Below are positions 62,111 to 64,000 of a DNA stretch of 64,000 nucleotides, one piece after another; the first letter of the stretch is position 1, and each line of letters starts with the position of its first letter. A program made the position numbers and the translations under genes. The DNA lies in assembly GCF_025698545.1 (NCBI RefSeq), contig NC_068569.1, positions 12,834,001 to 12,898,000 on the forward strand. The letters run 5' to 3'. Below the pieces are notes generated by a model. That model did not search any database. It had not been told where the DNA came from and was given only the letters and a program-made list of their open reading frames with translations. This DNA comes from Gossypium raimondii (lineage: Eukaryota > Streptophyta > Magnoliopsida > Malvales > Malvaceae).

Positions 62111-64000
62111 TATAAATATTGTTCTCCCGTAAAAAACCAAAACAAAACACTAGGTTTTCATTTTTTGTAATGAGACGAAATTCATAATTCAAACTTACTA
62201 CTCATTGTACAAGCCAAAGTTAAACTTGTAAATTTCATTTATCTTGTTAAGAAAAGAACAATTTTTAAAACAATTATAATGAAATAAGTTTATTTTTTAA
62301 AATCAAATCATAAATTTAGTGGATGAAAAAGAGAAAATGGAGGATTGGTGAATGGTTTGAATGATGGTGTTTTGAAGTGGGTCAAGCATGGAACTTATAT
62401 CAACATTGAAGGGGATTAGGGTCCCATGTTGGTGGTGGTTGTTCCATAGTTAAGAATGCTACCACGCATCAAGGGCAAAGGGTCCCAATGCTTTGCCTAG
62501 CCGGACCACACACCCCCGCGCACCTTGTTACATGAAATTTAAGGATACCGAAAAGGTAAAAATAAAATAAAGTAAAATCTAGATAATAGTTATATGTAGT
62601 TATGGACACAATATTACGTAATTATTTTGTGAAAACCTTGTCAAGTATATAGATCCACTCAAAGGATAGATGTTGCCTACCGCCAACAAAATGTACCTAT
62701 TAGATTGAGAATCAGATTTTGATATACATATCATATGAATCAATTCCAAAATTATAATAAACAAGCACTTACAAATATGTATGTATACTCTCATTCATCA
62801 CCAAATGTGACATGAAATTTAAGAGAACAATCTCCTTTTTGAACTCTTTACACAATTTTGTGTGAAACATCACAAACCTTCAAACCTTCTTCCTATAAAC
62901 CTTCAAGCTTCCTTCCTTGCATCAAAAGATATTATCATAAATTAATGATGCCTAAAAGTAATGTTATTAAAATTGAATCGACCGATTGGACCAAAAATTA
63001 ATTGGTATACTGATGTAGGCAGAGGAGTTGAATTGGTTTCAGAGTAAATTACTTGGAACCGATAAAATTTTAAAATTTAAGACAAAAAATCAACAATTGA
63101 ACCGATAAAATTTCAAGCACTGAGACAAAAAATAAAAATTTTAATAATATTTATAACAAACGATTACATCAATTAAATAGGGAATTGATATTCTCATTGA
63201 CTATAGTCGTTATGGGAAAATTAAGAACACTATTAACTATAGGAATCTATTCAACGAGATAAAGTAATTAGGTGGGAGTATATAAATTTATAAATTCACC
63301 ATGATGACAAGTCACCTTGCGTGAAAAAAAAAGAGGCATCAGAGAGTTGCGGGGAATTGCCGAAATGTGCTTTTCAAAAGCTTTGGAAATTAGAGCATAT
63401 GATATAATTTATAAATTGGCCATGTCTTTTTAACCATAAGATTTATAAATTGTTGAAAAAAATAGATTTATAATTACCCTTTTAGATTGACAATCAAATG
63501 TGTCTTGCCTTGAGTTTTGGCGACCATTCTGATGTTCCAGGATGCTGCTGCAAAATTATGGCATCCATTTTTCTTTTAACTTGAAAAGGTTGTAGTTTGT
63601 CATGCAATTTTGTCAAGCTCATCATTATGGTCAAGTTTTAATTTTTTTTTCAAACAAATACGGTGGAGAAATGTTTGTTGAACTTTTATGAGACAATTTA
63701 TGGTCGAATTGTACATAGTTTTGTTCAAAGATGTATGAACCATTATCATGAATATCATTCAATGATCACTGAGCATCAGCCCATAATTGTGCAATTCCAA
63801 CAACTAGGCAAGACAATTTATTTATTTATAGTTTTGCTCAATAATTATGTGCCTACTTTCTTACACAAGGAAGATCCATGTAATAATGAGCTCCAATGCT
63901 TTTTCTTTTACCCAGTAGCTCGTGCCTTTACTTATGGTAGCTAGCAATCACAATCCTACATCCTTGTTAATTAATTTTGTTTTTTAATAATATTCAATTA
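62111..64000. repeat. Tandem duplication unit, copy 2 (runs off the window)
   Basis: Starts at 62111 with the same 'tataaatattgttctcccg' and matches copy 1 to the last base of the window. All differences noticed are one- or two-base changes in homopolymer length (for example GG to G and A8 to A6 near 59490; T4 to T5 near 59630; C4T5 to C3T4 near 60841), in both directions. No substitution was seen. Confidence 0.9.

Noticed and set aside
59471-64000. The repeat pair as the two LTRs of a retroelement
   Set aside because: The copies lack TG...CA ends, and the 740-base piece between the matched segments holds no retroelement genes. A tandem duplication or assembly duplication explains it better.
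1-64000. tRNA, rRNA, CRISPR, riboswitch or miRNA precursors
   Set aside because: No cloverleaf, ribosomal, spacer-repeat or known mature miRNA sequence was recognised by eye on either strand. Short or new miRNA hairpins could be missed without a folding program.

Overview
The window is nuclear DNA from a flowering plant. It is AT-rich, the genes have many short exons with GT-AG introns, and the intergenic DNA is full of small inverted-repeat transposons. Every recognised protein has a close eudicot counterpart. A rosid, perhaps a Malvaceae (cotton-like) species, is my best guess from protein and repeat style, but the sequence alone does not prove it.

Eight protein genes can be modelled to base level. 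From left to right they are: a VOZ1-type transcription factor (minus, 3134-5496); an OPA3-like mitochondrial protein (minus, 7612-9883); the Qc-SNARE SYP61 (minus, 11009-12636); the auxin response factor ARF3/ETTIN (plus, 24829-29557); a CC-type glutaredoxin of the GRX480/ROXY19 type (plus, 33632-34063); a NAC factor of the SND2/SND3 group (minus, 37224-39017); a membrane-anchored probable pseudokinase (minus, 44720-45733); and the LRR receptor kinase HAESA-LIKE 1 (minus, 50133-53488). All multi-exon models keep frame across every junction and give lengths close to the Arabidopsis proteins.

From memory of Arabidopsis locus numbers, seven of the eight correspond to one short stretch of chromosome 1 (about At1g28390 to At1g28520), in nearly the same order. 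ARF3 is the exception: its Arabidopsis counterpart is on chromosome 2. The genes do not form a pathway. They are an ancestral syntenic block with regulatory (VOZ1, ARF3, NAC, glutaredoxin), trafficking (SYP61), mitochondrial (OPA3) and signalling (pseudokinase, HSL1) members.

The best regulatory content is in ARF3: two copies of the TAS3 tasiR-ARF target site in the last coding exon, three upstream ORFs just before the start codon, and a C-terminal RLFGF motif. The glutaredoxin promoter has TGACGT motifs shortly before its TATA box, resembling an as-1 element.

Intergenic DNA: 12.9-24.8 kb holds a foldback Mutator-like element with a near-perfect 9-bp target duplication, two smaller inverted-repeat elements, and a probable solo LTR fossil. 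At 56.9-57.9 kb there is a CG-rich long-terminal-inverted-repeat element. From 59.47 kb to the end, a unit of about 2.64 kb is present in tandem; the copies seem to differ only in homopolymer lengths, so either a very recent duplication or an assembly artefact is likely. I found no tRNA, rRNA, CRISPR array or intact autonomous transposon, and no clearly undescribed system.
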